A DNA stretch of 64,000 bases from Botryosphaeria dothidea (GCA_011503125.2 WWBZ02000001.1:4712001-4776000), one strand, 5' to 3'. Positions 48,104 through 60,926 are shown, counted from the first letter of the stretch. Translations and numbers: made by a program. The notes: generated by a model from the sequence alone, not told the origin.

Positions 48104-50059
48104 ATGACCCCTGATCCCGACACCGCCTCCTCTTGCCCTACCGACGAAGATCCTTCGAGCCCTCCTAGCGACTGCGCCCGACGTTCGCGCATCAAGAATG
48201 TCTCGCGCAGCCTCAAGAGAAAGGCGAGGAAGGCTCTCAACGTGGATGACACCGAGGGAATAGTCCGCGCTAGTGCAGACGGTGGCTACGATGACGTCGA
48301 GGGAAATCCTGCCTTTAGCCCGCACAAAGTCTTTGAGAAGCCCGTGAGTGTCGGTGATGCTCTACGTCAGACTAAGGACGGAATCAAGACTGCGGTCCAC
48401 ACAATAGCACATCCCAAGGAGACAACGAAACGGAAGGCCGCCAGCAAACTGGCTCTTCCAGAACAACCATTCTTGTCCCATCAGGCGGACACGGTGCTTC
48501 TAGATGCCCATGAGCGATTGGAAGCTGCGCACAAGAGTACGGATTCAGAAGGCGAGGAAGACACCGAAGCCTACGAGGAGGAGGTAGAAAACATCCAGGC
48601 GCAAAGAGAGAGCTTGCGAGTTGCTTGGACAACAAGTAGATTCGTCCACCGTGCTCGCGTTGTGCCCGCCCAATATATTGAGCATCCACATTTCGAAGAC
48701 TTTAAAAGCCGAGACGCCGATGGAAATCATGTCGATACAGACTGGACTAGACTTTGGGGCCATGTAAGTGCCCGATTGTCTCGCAAGAGACTCAAGTAAG
48801 ACGCTGACGTGACCTTGTAGTGTTGTCGCTATACCACTCAAGATTACCAGACTTTGGGAGATGAAACATTAGACCAAACCGCCTTCAGCAGACACCTCCT
48901 GATAGAACATTTGGAGCGCCTTCTGATGGCATCTGCACCTTGGCAATCGTATTTCCTCAGGCTGTGTGGCACATACCGCTGGGAAAGCCCCAAAAAGACG
49001 GGGAAATGGTTCTTTACATTTGTAGTCCTGTGGCTGCTTGACTATGTGTTAACGTTCTGCCTCTGTTATGCCGTCTACATCGTCATCCACAATCGATATA
49101 GCAATCGATCCGTCCGATCTTTGCGGGAGTCTCACGAGCGTGCCATGGACGAAGGGGCAACGGCTTTCAAGATCAGTGAGCTGATTCATCGACATGGTTC
49201 TGGACAATGGTTGGGCCCACTGGTCGACGAGATTGGTCCTCGGGCTCAGCTTCAGCTAAATGACCTCGCCGACCACCTGGAGAGGATGCAAAATCTCTAC
49301 GACTGGAAGTTTCCGGAAAAGACGTGGGCTACTCTGTTCTGCATTGTCTGCGCTATTGCACTCGGTGTGCTCACGCCGACTGGCTACTCAATGAGGGTCG
49401 TCACCTTCGTAGCAATCTGGTGGTTCTTCATGGGCAGACCTGTCGCCAGCCACTATCCACGTTTCAGACACACCGTTTCGCCCGTGGCGTATGTTTTCTG
49501 GGACCTACCCACGCATGCGCAATGGTCCTTTCGCTACCTGAGTAACAAGGCCCAGGAGATCCGCGAACGAACCGTGGAGCGGGTGGTACCGGAAGGCGAC
49601 GTCGAGAGGGAACCAGATACAAGGAAAGCAGCTGTAGAAGGAGAAGAGGAGTTTTTTGATGCACCATCCTCACCTGCCGATGGAACACCATCGCGCCCGC
49701 GCGAGGTGTATTTCTTGACGTTTCGGTGTCGATACCACCGGATTCCGGGTCGACTTGCCATTTCGCCGAGCGGCATTTCCTTCATCCGTATGTTTCCGGC
49801 AAAGGAGCTGTGGTCGCGTCATTTCCTCGAAATCAGTGAAATGCGGAAAATCACCGGGTCGGCGGCAGGCCGTGGCATCGGGAAAATCATTGAGGGGAAG
49901 ACGTTGGAACTCAGGTTCATGGACGGCGGGGTCGATCAAGTGGAAGCGGTCAGGAAGCGGGATGAAGCCTTCAACAGCATCGTCGGATTCTCAAGTCTCA
50001 TGTGGCAGGTGCTAGATCCTATCGAGGGGCGAAATGAGAAGGAGATAGAGGGCGGCTGA
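48104..50059 (+). CDS. DUF3292 fungal membrane protein with GRAM-like C-terminus
   Basis: Exons 48104-48763 and 48821-50059, 632 residues. The N-terminus is Ser/Lys-rich, then VRASADGGYDDVEGNPAFSP, typical of the DUF3292 family as I recall it. Two hydrophobic regions follow in exon 2: FFTFVVLWLLDYVLTFCLCY, and the hairpin-like WATLFCIVCAIALGVLTPTG to MRVVTFVAIWWFFMGRPVAS. The C-terminus (YFLTFRCRYHRIPGRLAISP to GKIIEGKTLELRFMDGG) looks like a GRAM/PH-type lipid-binding fold. The arrangement suggests a reticulon- or peroxin-like organelle protein, but no function is established from the sequence. Confidence 0.85.
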
Positions 50060-51682
50060 AGGTCCGCGCATGATGTCTGGCAAGCAGGAGTCGAATCTCG
50101 TTGGAAGAGTGAGTACATCATCACACGACAAGACTTATTTACGGATACTCAATACTACATTTCAAACCTTCATAATGTCAGTGTCTGGGTGGTTGCCGCG
50201 GTCTCCTTCAGTTGTTGTATGGTGGTGAATGAGCCGACCGTGTACAGGTATTTATTTGCTCGTAGTAACTGCAGAGGCTCGTTCACTGGTCTGAAAGGGC
50301 CGAGCATGTAGATGGCTTCTCAAGTCTTTGGGCGCTATGTCGAGTATTGTGGTTCTGCAGCGCAGCTACAGCGCGAACGGGCTCCGCATCGACGGGCTCT
50401 CGCAGTGATCACCGGACAAGACGATGTCTTGATGGGATCTTCCGTGTGTCTTCGTTGCACGCAAGGAGAGTGGAGCTTTAGAACAGCGCCTGGAACATTG
50501 TTGAAGCAGTCGGGGAAAGCAGCTATGGCGAGCCAGTGCGGGTTTGGTTTGGAGGGAGAACAAACTTGCTGAACCGAGGACGCAGAGCTGGAATTTGCCT
50601 GTAGCTTGGGTCACGGGCGGAGCTACACAGGACGACAAGGTGACGGGCGGGTGATGTTGAGCTGCAGGAGGGTTGAGAGCTGGCTGTTTCTTATCGCCGC
50701 CGCCCCACCGGTATCCGTTCGGAGCACGGGGACCACTGCGCGATTAGGAACACCCTAGCACCATCAGAGCGTCATCTGACTGTAGGGCACAAGTAAAGGG
50801 ACGCGACAGCAGCCGCGAGGACCAAGTGCAGCAGGACTATCGCGGGTGCGTGTGCAGGACTTGTTTCGTGGCGGCAGAAAAGGCAGCAGAGAGCTGTGAC
50901 TAGAGTAAGCGGCTGGAGCGCTGCAGCTGCGTCCTGACATAAGTTACATACGCTTCCGGGGCAAGCCAAGACGCCCGCCAACTGCCCCAAGCTACCGACA
51001 TCACTACCTACTCCTCTCCATACTCTGCCTCCTCTGCTCCCCGCTCCCCAAGCCACAACCACGAATCCCGCTGCTCTAACGCAACCGTCTCCACATCCGC
51101 CCCGGGGACGACTCGTTTTCCACGTTTGGCACGCGTATTGGGCCACGCTTGAGCTGCACCGCGCTCCAGCGTCGCCGGGTCCCCGAATCCAGCTTCGGCC
51201 GCTGTAGACGCTTGCTGCCGTGTGGGAACCGCCGGGGCGCTCTCCAGACACGCGACCCAACGCATCTGCAGCTTCTGTCCGCTCCTCCAGCTCCCCGAAG
51301 CTGTCGCCGAGTCTTGACCGTCGAAATATCGAGAGAGGCGTCAACCACACCAGCGCCTCTTACTGCCCCCAGGCCCGCCGAGCTGGCCAACGAAACCCCT
51401 CACGACCATCCCCCTACACTCGCCTCCGACTCCCCAGCCGAATCGCGTCCGGATATTCCTTCGTACACGGCATTCTCAGCACAACACCCGCCCGCCGGCA
51501 CTCCAAGCACGTCAGCTGCTCAACCCTCCGCCCCGCTCTCGGACCCCCAGCAGCCTTCGTCCGCGATCAAGCGACCGCGCAGCTCCTCCCGATCCTCGTC
51601 TTCTGACATTGGATCTCCCTCCTCCCTCACCCCGGGTGAGGCCTCTCGCAGGCCGAAACGCAGACGCCGAGACGATCACACA
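50060..51682. other. Upstream region of the Gid7 gene, including a coding-like ATG-less frame
   Basis: From about 51152 to 51682 a frame continuous with the Gid7 ORF is open and reads like a fungal Ser/Pro-rich N-terminus (IKRPRSSSRSSSSDIGSPSS), but it contains no ATG, and none is seen from about 50660 onward in any plus-strand frame. It may be leader, a non-AUG-started extension, or follow an unseen exon. The first kb shows nothing else. Confidence 0.5.
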
Positions 51683-53864
51683 ATGCGCCTAGACTCAGAC
51701 CCATCACGGAGGTCCCCATCGCCTTCTCAACCTTTTGCCAACGGTCGCAACGGTGTATCACCCGGCCGAGCGTCCGGCTTCGGGAAAAGTACAAACGGTG
51801 AGAGCAATGGCGATGCGACTTCCTACACCAACGGCAGCGGCAATGCGGCAGCGGCAACCTTCTTCGGACACGACAGAGAGGAGGTTACAAGGATCTTGAT
51901 CCAAGGTCTGTCAGATCTCGGGTACCACAAGGCGGCGTCGTCGCTTAGTCAAGAGAGTGGATTTGAACTTGAGGGTCCAACCGTGGCAGCTTTCCGAAAT
52001 GCGGTGCTCCAAGGCGACTGGGCGGAGGCGGAGGCGTTATTATTCGGGACAGCAGCTGAAGATGGTGGTGGTGTTGGCATCGGCGATGGTTCATACAGCT
52101 ATGGAAATGGAAAGGAGCCGGAAAGACCCTCCAAGTGGTCGGGTACCCAGCATATCCGCGGGTTGACCTTGGCCGAGGGCGCAAACAAGGACCAGATGAG
52201 ATTCTGGATGCGGCAGCAGAAGTACTTGGAGCTGCTCGAGCAGCGCGATCTTGGTGCTGCGCTTATGGTGCTTCGTCAAGAGCTTACCCCTCTGCATCAA
52301 GATACTCATGCGTTACACTCATTGTCAAGGTGCGTCTTCACGTCTTTGCTCGAACATCCAGACCAGCTTCATTCTCAGATTCACTCTCACCGGACTCTTT
52401 CAAGTTTCGTAAGCTGATATCTCTCATAGCTTGATGATGTGCCAGTCAGCCGACGACCTCAAGGCCCAAGCGAATTGGGATGGCGCGGCAGGTGAATCAC
52501 GAAGCATACTCCTCTCAGAACTGTCAAGTACGTAGTCCAAAGGCGCTCGACTACCAATCAGAAGGTGCATCTTACTAATGACTTAAAGAATCAATATCCC
52601 CCAGCGTTATGATTCCAGAGCACAGGCTCGCGGTGTTACTAGACCAGGTGAAGGATCACTGGGTCAGCAAATGTCTTTATCACAACACGTCGGAATCCCC
52701 GTCGTTATATCTCGACCATCAGTGTGATCGCGAAGAGTTCCCGTTACGAAGCGTCCTCGAACTTCGCCACCACGTTGATGAGGTTTGGTTCCTCAAATTC
52801 TCCAACAATGGTTCCATGCTCGCGACTACGGGCAAAGACCAGCGAATCTACGTTTACGACACAGCAAACTACACGAGGCGATTCGTGCTCGAAGGCCATG
52901 AGAATGGTGTCTGCTATCTGGCCTGGAGCCCAGATGACGCGAAGCTCATCAGCTGCAGCCAAGACAACTCTGCCAAGCTGTGGGACATGACTGTAAGAAA
53001 AGCACGAAATCCCTTGAGGTTTACTTCTTGTTCTGACAAAATTCTTAGACCGGCACACTTCTTCACAGCCTTGACAAGTGCTTCGACTATCCTGTGACTT
53101 CAGCAGCCTGGGCACCGAACGGCGAGACCTTTGTCACTGGATCGCAGGATACCAACGCTGGTCTGTGCATCTGGACGAAGGATGGTGAAAGGATCCACAC
53201 GTGGAGAGAGGATGGTAGCGAGCGTGAGCGTGGCTACGCTCTCCGTGTACACGATGTTGGCATCACACCCGATGGCGAACGACTTGTTGTCGTGCTGGAA
53301 CATCACATCATGGTCTACGACTATATCACCCGGGAGAAGCTCTACGAGTATGAGATGAGCGATGTGAAGTTGACTTCTCTGAGCATCAGCCAGGACTCCC
53401 AGCGCATGCTTGTTAGCATGAATGAAAATAAGATCTGCCTCATGGAAGTGGAGACTGGCGAGCTTCTAGAGAAGTACGAAGGCCAAAAGCAGAGAGAATA
53501 CATAATTAGAAGCGCCTTTGGAGGAGCTGGCGAGAACTTTGTGGTTAGCGGTAGCGAGGGTAAGTGCTCCGAACATCGCCCTGCAAGCTTTTCCATCGCA
53601 TACTAAAATCAGCAGACTCACGGGTCCATATTTGGCGCTCGAACGGCAATCTGGTTGAGAAGCTCGAAGCCCACAGATCTGGCTGCGTCAATTGCGTTGC
53701 CTGGCATCCCAAGGATCCCTTAGTCTTCGCTTCTGCAGGCGATGATCGCACGGTTCGCATGTGAGCATCCTAAACAAAATCGTCAAGAGCCTCATTGATT
53801 CTAACGTAGTCTCAGATGGACCAAACCGGCGGCAACTGGACCGACTAAAAGTTTCGACCGGTAG
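51683..53864 (+). CDS. GID7: Gid7/WDR26-type WD40 protein, GID/CTLH ubiquitin ligase subunit
   Basis: Exons 51683-52329, 52430-52527, 52589-52992, 53049-53559, 53616-53760 and 53816-53864 encode 617 residues from the first ATG. A LisH motif (ILIQGLSDLGYHKAASSLSQ, about 70-90) is followed by a CTLH region (FRNAVLQGDWAEAEALL, then FWMRQQKYLELLEQRDLGAA). WD40 repeats run from about 290 (LRHHVDEVWFLKFSNNGSML; GHENGVCYLAWSPDDAKLIS; VTSAAWAPNGETFVTGSQD; SGCVNCVAWHPKDPLVFASA). The family forms part of the GID ligase that degrades gluconeogenic enzymes and other Pro/N-degron substrates. The last exon restores VRIWTKP. The true N-terminus is uncertain because the frame is open and protein-like for 530 nt upstream without an ATG. 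Confidence 0.9.
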
Positions 53865-54827
53865 TGGCATTTCATCATCCTAACATTAGACGTTCATCCG
53901 TGTCCCCTTAGGATAGCAGCATTGCACGGCGGTCTATTTTCCCACTCGCGCACCTCTTGAGCGACAGAACCAACAAAGGTCGTTCAACAGTACATAATTG
54001 CTTCATTCCCTTTGGCAGTCAAGCCCGAGGTTTCCCAGATCTTACGGCGGATGATTTCCTTGCGTAAACCACACTCTCGACATTCACTGCGCCCTTTTCC
54101 CACAGAAAGCACATGGTCGGAGTATGGGAGAGAGTTTGTTGTTCTTGTGAAAGTAAACTTCAGGATGCTGGGTAGACGGAATGATGGGACAGGGTATGTG
54201 GCCTGGCGTTATTGTTCTGTTTCTGGGTTGACTCCCTTCTCCTGCGGGGTACGCGAAGATGGGATAGGGAATGTTGTGTGGAAAAACGACAATGCAGGTG
54301 GGCTGTCGTTGGCAATGATAGAGTACCATGCAGAGAGAGCATTGACTGAGGAATGGATGTTGGGGTATCTGGGCATGTGACAGGGGCAGACGTAGGATAG
54401 AAGAAATGGATAAAGCACCTCTTCAGCATGACTACTAAGCAACGGCTTGGTGTTGCCACATTGAGAAGGCGGCCATGAAGTGGCGCAGAATGCGCTGGCT
54501 GGTTCTCTATTTCGAAGATGGCGGAAGGGAGAAATTCCCTCCAATGAAGCGGATAGAGACAGGGCTTTGTGAAACGACAACATGCGGGCGCCACCCGTGC
54601 GCCACCCTGGTTGTGCGTCATGTTGCGGTTGAGACGGCAAGAGGAAGCTTGCACCGCCACAGCTGTTCGGACGCTGCCCATGAAGCTTGCCCTAGTCCTC
54701 ACGCCAGCCAGTTTCGCCCGGACTCGTTGGGATATAACATCATTTGCCTTCGCTCCAGCTACCGCCCAAAGATTCCTCATACCATCGGCCTTCTCTTGCT
54801 ACACCTACCAGCGATACACAAGCAACC
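53865..54827. other. Intergenic between GID7 and PMP3
   Basis: 963 bp, 3' region of GID7 and promoter of PMP3. No other gene, RNA or repeat was recognised. Confidence 0.5.
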
Positions 54828-55267
54828 ATGATCAGCGCAATCCTCATCATCCTCATCACCATCTTGAGTAAGTACACGCGTCGACGCGCCCCGCCCGCAC
54901 CACTCCTGCTTCGGGCGCTGACACGCGATACCCGTAGTCCCGCCCATCGGCGTCCTCATGGTCGCTGGCTGCGGTGTCGATTTCTTCATCAACATTCTTC
55001 TGACGCTTCTCGGGTACGTATTCCAACCTCACGCCCACCCAAGCCCTGGATCTGCTGCCTGCCCAGGCAACTTCGAGCAACCAGCAGACCGCTGACGCAG
55101 ATTATAGGTACCTCCCTGGTCATATTCACGCCTTTTACATCGAGTATGTGTACTACAAGCGTCGCGAGGATGCTGCACGCGGCATGTACGACTCGCAGCC
55201 TGCGGCGGGCGTGTATAGCGAGAGGGTGCAGAGGGGCGGGTATGGGACCATGGCAGAGCCGACGTGA
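54828..55267 (+). CDS. PMP3: Pmp3/UPF0057 small plasma-membrane proteolipid
   Basis: Exons 54828-54867, 54938-55013 and 55108-55267 give 91 residues. Two membrane segments are visible: ISAILIILITILIPPIGVLM and DFFINILLTLLGYLPGHIHA, with the family signature GCGVDFFINILLTLLGYLPG. The C-terminal tail YYKRREDAARGMYDSQPAAG is longer than in yeast Pmp3 (55 residues) and ends in a Gly/Tyr-rich stretch. Pmp3 modulates membrane potential and salt tolerance and is stress-induced in yeast. Very short first exon (40 nt), but all phases agree. Confidence 0.92.
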
Positions 55268-56236
55268 ACAAGGTCTTGCGGAAGGACGGCCGAACCAGAG
55301 TAGCGATGTCTGCGATGGAATGGCGGAGCAGAGAAGGATGGGCGTGATGGTGTTATCAGTGGACGATGCGCTTTGGAGTAACATACCTACCTAGGTTTAC
55401 GTGTTGGTTGGATTTTCGAGGGGTTCGTGGGTCAAATTGATATCTGAGAAACCAAATAAATCTGGTGTAACCATCTATTCGTGCAAGGAGTGTAATATAC
55501 GATGGCATTGCTGGCATCTAGTCATGCCTCAGTCGCCGGGTACTGCGACTGCGTAGATCAGGCGGGCACGGTGAGGTGACGTAGTGGCGCTCGCTCCTCC
55601 GCACATCGGCGCGTCGGTAATCGGAGCGACTATCGATCCAAAAATTCCTCGTTACCTCCACGCCTGATAACGAAGGGCAAAAAGGTCTGGGCGACATCCA
55701 ACAAATTGCAGGACCATCTTTGCAAGCAGTGCTGACCTTTCATCCAGCCCACCACCACACCCCCCCTCGCATCATTCACCCACCGCCTCTTCTGCCATCG
55801 TGACCTTGCTCCCTCGTCAAAACTTCCTCTTCACGATCAGTCGCCGATAAGCAGGGGAGTTTTGAAGGGGTAATAGAAATACAGCGGACTGCACGCGCTA
55901 GGCCTTCTTCGGCAGAACTCGAGAAAGTTTGGACGACTTGCCGAAGTTTTTTCTCGTGCTCGAGAGCCGTCTGGCCACTCGGTTCAATTTCTTTTCGTTG
56001 TTCGGAAAGACGCGTGTGTCGTTGGTACTTTCTTGAGTTGCGGTATAAGTACCGCCGAGCCCGTTGGTGCTGGTCCAGACAGATAGACCGGCGACTTTAG
56101 CCTCTAGCATTGTCCCTTTTGGTTTTCTACATCCACCCTTCCTTCGTTTCCCTCGCCTTGATAACGCTTGGTCCATTTCCGGCACCAATTTCTGCTCAAT
56201 CAAGCTTCTCTTATCTTGCAAGAGCCTGGAACAACA
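55268..56236. other. Intergenic between PMP3 and the asparaginase gene
   Basis: 969 bp. A minus-strand frame (55898-56305) overlaps asparaginase exon 1 and looks like a shadow. Nothing was recognised. Confidence 0.5.
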
Positions 56237-58240
56237 ATGAACGCGGTACAACAAGATGTCCCGGAGACCCGGGTGTTGATCGTCATCACTGGTAGGTCCG
56301 CTCATCTACGGTCATGACACAAGGAGACGCTCATAGATTCGTTCAGGTGGCACAATTTGCATGCAGGAATCGGAAGATGGCCTCATCCCGGTGAGTGGAC
56401 GCCAGATCACTCCGACTCCCTCGCGGTATCTGATTGTCATCCCAGGCACGTGGCTTTCTGAAGAACTGCTTGGCTCCCAGGCCGTCCTTCAACGACGGCT
56501 CGTATCCTGAGCCACTGGAAATCGTGACCGATGACAAGGGCGCAAAGCGAGCGGTGCAGAGTCTACGCACGCCTAAGAGCGGATACAACCGACAGGTGCG
56601 ATACTCGGTACTCGAGTTCGAGAAGCTGTTGGACAGCAGCTCCATCAATGCGGCTGGCTGGGACGAGATCGCGCGGACCTTGTATCGAAATTACACGCTG
56701 TACGATGGCTTCGTCGTGCTGCACGGCACTGACAGCCTAGCCTACACATGCTCGGCCTTGAGTTTCATGCTACAGAACCTGGGTAAGCCGGTGATCCTGA
56801 CCGGTAGCCAGGCTCCCATGATGCAGCTGCAAAACGATGCTACGGACAATCTGCTCTCCAGCTTGGTCATTGCCGGCCACTTCATGATTCCTGAAGTGTG
56901 TCTGTTCTTCAACTTCAAGCTGTTCCGCGGAAATCGAGCCACCAAGGTCTCTGCAGACGACTTCAATGCCTTTGCCAGTCCGAACCTGCCTCCCCTGGCC
57001 ACCATTACCAGCCTGCGAACGAACGTACAATGGAGCCTTGTTCACCGTCCTACAAGTGTAAATCCATTCAACATCCAGACGAACCTCGATACTGCCCACG
57101 TCGCCTGTTTGCGCGTTTTCCCCGGTATCAAACCGGAGATGCTAGATGCAGTATTGCGCCTCGATGGCCTCAAGGGTCTTGTGTTGGAGACCTTCGGCGC
57201 TGGCAATGCTCCTGGTGGTCCGGACTCGGACATGACGAAAATCCTGGTGGATGCTGTCAAGCGCGGAATTGTCATCGTCAACGTTACGCAGTGTCTCAGC
57301 GGCAGTGTTAGCCCTCTGTATGCACCCGCGACTGTTCTTGGCAGGGCCGGCGTTGTGTTTGGTCAGGACATGACGACTGAAGCAGCACTGACCAAACTCT
57401 CCTACCTGCTATCCCTGCCCGACCTGACGCCGGTCGAGATTGCGAAGAGGATGTCCATCAACCTGCGAGGCGAGCTGGAGGAGAGTGGACGCACGCACTT
57501 CCAACACCCTGACAGCGGTCTCATGAGTCCGGAGGTCAAGAGCCTGGTTGCTTTGGGATACAAGATCAAGGACGGAGATGTCAATGGCGTCAAGGAGGTC
57601 ATGAGGCATGAGCCGCGATACCTGCTGAATGATACGGATTATGCCGGAAACACGCCTCTGGTACGTTCAAGTTCCCTGATTTTATCTCTTTTCCATTCAT
57701 GATCAGTGGATGGGGATTGCACACGTCGCGGCCTTGGCTCCGTGTGGGCAGACAAGCTGCGAGCACCCTGCATGCGCGCGTCATGGTTCTTCCGAGCCCA
57801 TAGGTGGCCTAGGAGAGCTTCCCCTCCACCGAAGCGAGGGGCAACAGCCCATGGCGTTCTCGCGCTGCAGCATCAGCGCCGATGACTGGCCTGCAGACAA
57901 GCGAGAGGGGTTGCGACCTGGCGCGGCGCATGAAGAAAGAGATTATCTTGCATCTCTGCTGACATCTCAACGACAGCACCTGGCGGCAAGCGGGCCGAAT
58001 GTCGAGATTCTGCGCGAATTTTTGTCGCAGGGCGCGTCTGTCCACCTGCGCAACCGAGAGGGACACACGCCGCTCTATCTTGCGGCGCACGCGGGGCTGC
58101 GCGACCATGTGCGTCTGCTACGCGAGGCGGGAGCGCATTTGCATGCAGAGGAGACGGCATCGGCGTCGCTCCACGCGGTGGAGAAGGGCAGCGCAGAGGT
58201 CTGGCGGCTGGCGGGCGTGGGCGAGAACAGCAGCGGTTGA
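56237..58240 (+). CDS. Type I L-asparaginase with C-terminal ankyrin repeats
   Basis: Exons 56237-56291, 56347-56390, 56446-57660 and 57977-58240 give 525 residues. Hydrolyses L-asparagine to aspartate and ammonia; no signal peptide, so cytosolic. First catalytic Thr motif ITGGTIC (split by intron 1) and second motif VVLHGTDSLAYT (about 124-135) are intact, as are GKPVILTGSQAPM and GLVLETFGAGNAP. The C-terminus has two ankyrin repeats (YAGNTPLHLAASGPNVEILR and GASVHLRNREGHTPLYLAAH), as in fungal and mammalian cytosolic enzymes. The last intron is 316 nt as modelled. An internal acceptor at 57705-57706 gives a 46-nt intron and an in-frame 90-codon addition that would split ankyrin 1; I prefer the long intron because it rebuilds NTPLHLAA exactly. 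Confidence 0.88.
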
Positions 58241-59751
58241 GAGGGCAGCAGTGAGCAGAGGGCGGCTTGGCTGCGCCGCTCGCTCGCGCAATTGGGGAAG
58301 GCTGACGGAGGATTTTATGCCAAGCGGCAAATGGACGGAGGTCAAGTATGTCGCAGGGAAGGTGGAAGGCTGCGAACCCACTGTAGATAGGGCGGGTGGC
58401 TATCTGGGTCGTATCGTGGGCGGGCGATCACAAGATGCGGAGGAGAGGCGGCTCTTTCAACCGAGCAGCAGGCGACGGCGCGGCGGGCAATCTGGGGAAG
58501 GCCTGTACCTGCCGCTTAGGGCCATGGTGTTGGTGGCGGGCATCCGCGATGGCACCTGGGGCCTCCGCGGAGATGCACGACGGAGCGGGGGATTCGCGCG
58601 TTAAATGGGATTCTGGAATCGGGAGTTTCGAGAACAAGATGGCGGAGGGGGCGGGGAGGGGGGCACCAGAGGTGGCTGCTACGGCTGCGGTGAAACGCGT
58701 CGAAGGCTGCGTTAGTCAGCTGCCCTGCAGCAATCGCGATCTCCAGCGGCGGCCGGGCGGCAGCGGCAGCGGGCTCAGCAGACCGGTGGGCGCGGCGACA
58801 GGGGCAGCGGAATCGATTACCCTCTCGAAATGCGGTCTCTTAACAACGCTTTCCCATCGGCTGCCGGCGTCGAGGGTCCAGCGAGGCGCGTTAGGCGAGC
58901 GCTCGCCGCCAGCCCTGGAGGCTGCATGGCCGTCCCTTGGGGGCGCCTCCGGCCACGCCGCGGGCCCAATGGGCATCGTGAGCGCGCGCTGGCTGCTGCT
59001 GGAGGGGCAGGCGCGCGGGCAGAGCGTGGCCGGGCATGGCAGGCCGGGCAACGAGGCTATTTTTGTTCCTGCACATCGTCCGGGGCCGGCGCGCGCGCCC
59101 TCGACGCGCGACTCGCCGCCATCTTCCCCGCATTGCCCGCGAAGTCCGCGACCAGACCGCCCTGTTCACTTCGTCACCGTCGACGGCTGCATTGCGCTGC
59201 TGCTGCTCCGTCTCACGTCACGGCACGCTCTCTCCAGACGCCACGATTCAGTGCAGAGTCAGCCGAGTCGCCCCGACGCGCTGCTATTAGGTAATTAGGC
59301 AGGATTCAATGCCCTGATGCGCGCGCAGCCTGGCCCTACGTCTGCAAAATTCTCTGCCTCCTCCCAACGCTGTCACGTTTTATTAGATAAATACCTCCGG
59401 CCCGCTGCTCCCATGCGGCTGGGCCTTATGTTTGTACGGGCAGACGCATCCTCGCACCCTTGGCCGTCCCCATCTCCCCAAGAAGGTAGCGCGCATGCAC
59501 GTACTGTCTGCTCAGGCCATGTCCAGCGCTGTCCGTCCGCCATTGCGCTCCTCCCTCACCACCACGATATAATCCCGTGCCCGCCAGTGCCCGTCCGCTC
59601 CAAGTAACTCCCTGACTCCGCTCTTGCCACCCCGCTGCTCTGCCAAACCGCCGTCACACCACGTCCCTGACCCTGTGTGCGCGCCTTCTGAAAATCTTTA
59701 CACCGCTGCGGCCGCCCGTCCGCTCGCCCCGACTCCAGAACCGCGCTCCGC
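58241..59751. other. Long GC-rich spacer upstream of NmrA
   Basis: 1.5 kb, strongly GC-rich, with long open frames (300 codons at 58396-59298) of Gly/Ala/Arg-rich, non-protein-like content. It may include a long NmrA leader. No repeat or RNA gene was recognised. Confidence 0.5.
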
Positions 59752-60926
59752 ATGCAAGACAAAAAGACGGTCGTCACCATCAACAGCACCGGCCGCCAAT
59801 CGGCAAGCTTCATCCGCGTCGCAGCCGCTGTCGGATGGCACGTCCGCGCCCAGACGCGCGACACCCAGGGCATTGTTGCACAGGAGCTCGCCGCGACTCC
59901 CGGCGTCGACCTGCGCGTGGGTTCCCTGGACGATGACAAGTTCGTAGCCGAGCTGTTCGGTGGCGCCCAATTGGCCTTCATCAACACCACCCACTGGGGC
60001 GATGAGATCGCAACCGGCCGCGCCATGGCCACGGCCGCGAAGCGCGCCGGCGTGGAGCACTTCATCTACAGCAGCATGCCTGACCACTCCATCTACGATA
60101 AGGGCTGGCGGGCGCTGCCCTTCTGGGCCAACAAGTTTGCCGTCGAGAACTTCATCCGCCAGATTGGCATCCCGGCCACCTTTGTGTACACGGGCACCTA
60201 CCACAACAACTTCACCAGCCTGCCCTACCCGCTCTTCCGCATGGAGCTGAAAGAGGACGGCAGTTTCGAGTGGCAGGCCCCCTTCCACCCGCACATTCCC
60301 ATTCCATGGCTGGACGCCGAGCACGACGTTGGCCCCGCCATTCTGCAAATCTTCAAGCAAGGCCCGCGAAAGTGGGCAGGTCAACGGTATGTGTCAGCGC
60401 AATTTGCATGTTCGCCACAGGGATATGCTTGCAAAAGCTTCACGCCCTTTGCAATCCGGACAAATACCACCCCGAGCATCGCTTTTTTGGGGTACATCGT
60501 ACTGACGCCATCATGTTGCGCAGCATTCCACTAGCCTTCTCACAACTCACGCCCGTGCAGGTTTGTGAGGCCTTCAGCCGTGCGCTGAACCGGCCATGCA
60601 ATTATGTCCGCGGACCCGTCATCTTCCACGTGCCAGTGCCGGCTGGTTACCGCGAACATCTCGAAATTCTCGAGGATGTGCTGGGATGGCAGAGCGCGCC
60701 GTACTTTGGGCCCGATCTGGAGGAGGACTGCACGCGCATAGCGGTGGAATTGTGGGAGGGGTTCCGTGACATTGAAGAGTACGCGCGCGAGATCTTTCCG
60801 GTCGAGGAGAGAGCCAACGGGCTCACCTGGATGGACGAGGACGACACAGATACGCAGCCCGACGACACGCCTTCGGAAACGCCCATCAGAGACGTGGAGA
60901 ACTTCTTCCAGGTCATGAACCTATGA
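59752..60926 (+). CDS. nmrA: NmrA, nitrogen metabolite repression regulator
   Basis: Exons 59752-60386 and 60524-60926, 345 residues. NmrA binds the GATA activator AreA and lowers its activity when good nitrogen sources are present; it senses NAD(P) through a Rossmann fold and has no dehydrogenase activity. Visible family sequence: TINSTGRQSASFIRVAAAVG at the N-terminus, LAFINTTHWGDEIATGRAMA, YSSMPDHSIYDKG, FVYTGTYHNNFTSLPYPLFR, PIPWLDAEHDVGPAILQIFK and LTPVQVCEAFSRALNRP. The acidic tail DEDDTDTQPDDTPSETP is longer than I would expect. The 137-nt intron is long for this window. The match to the fungal NmrA layout is strong along the whole length. Confidence 0.95.

Noticed and set aside
50084..50106. 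tRNA B-box-like sequence (GGAGTCGAATC)
   Set aside because: No matching A box or cloverleaf could be built around it.
58396..59298. 300-codon plus-strand frame upstream of nmrA
   Set aside because: Low-complexity Gly/Ala/Arg composition expected from GC-rich DNA, no domain, and overlapping frames equally open.
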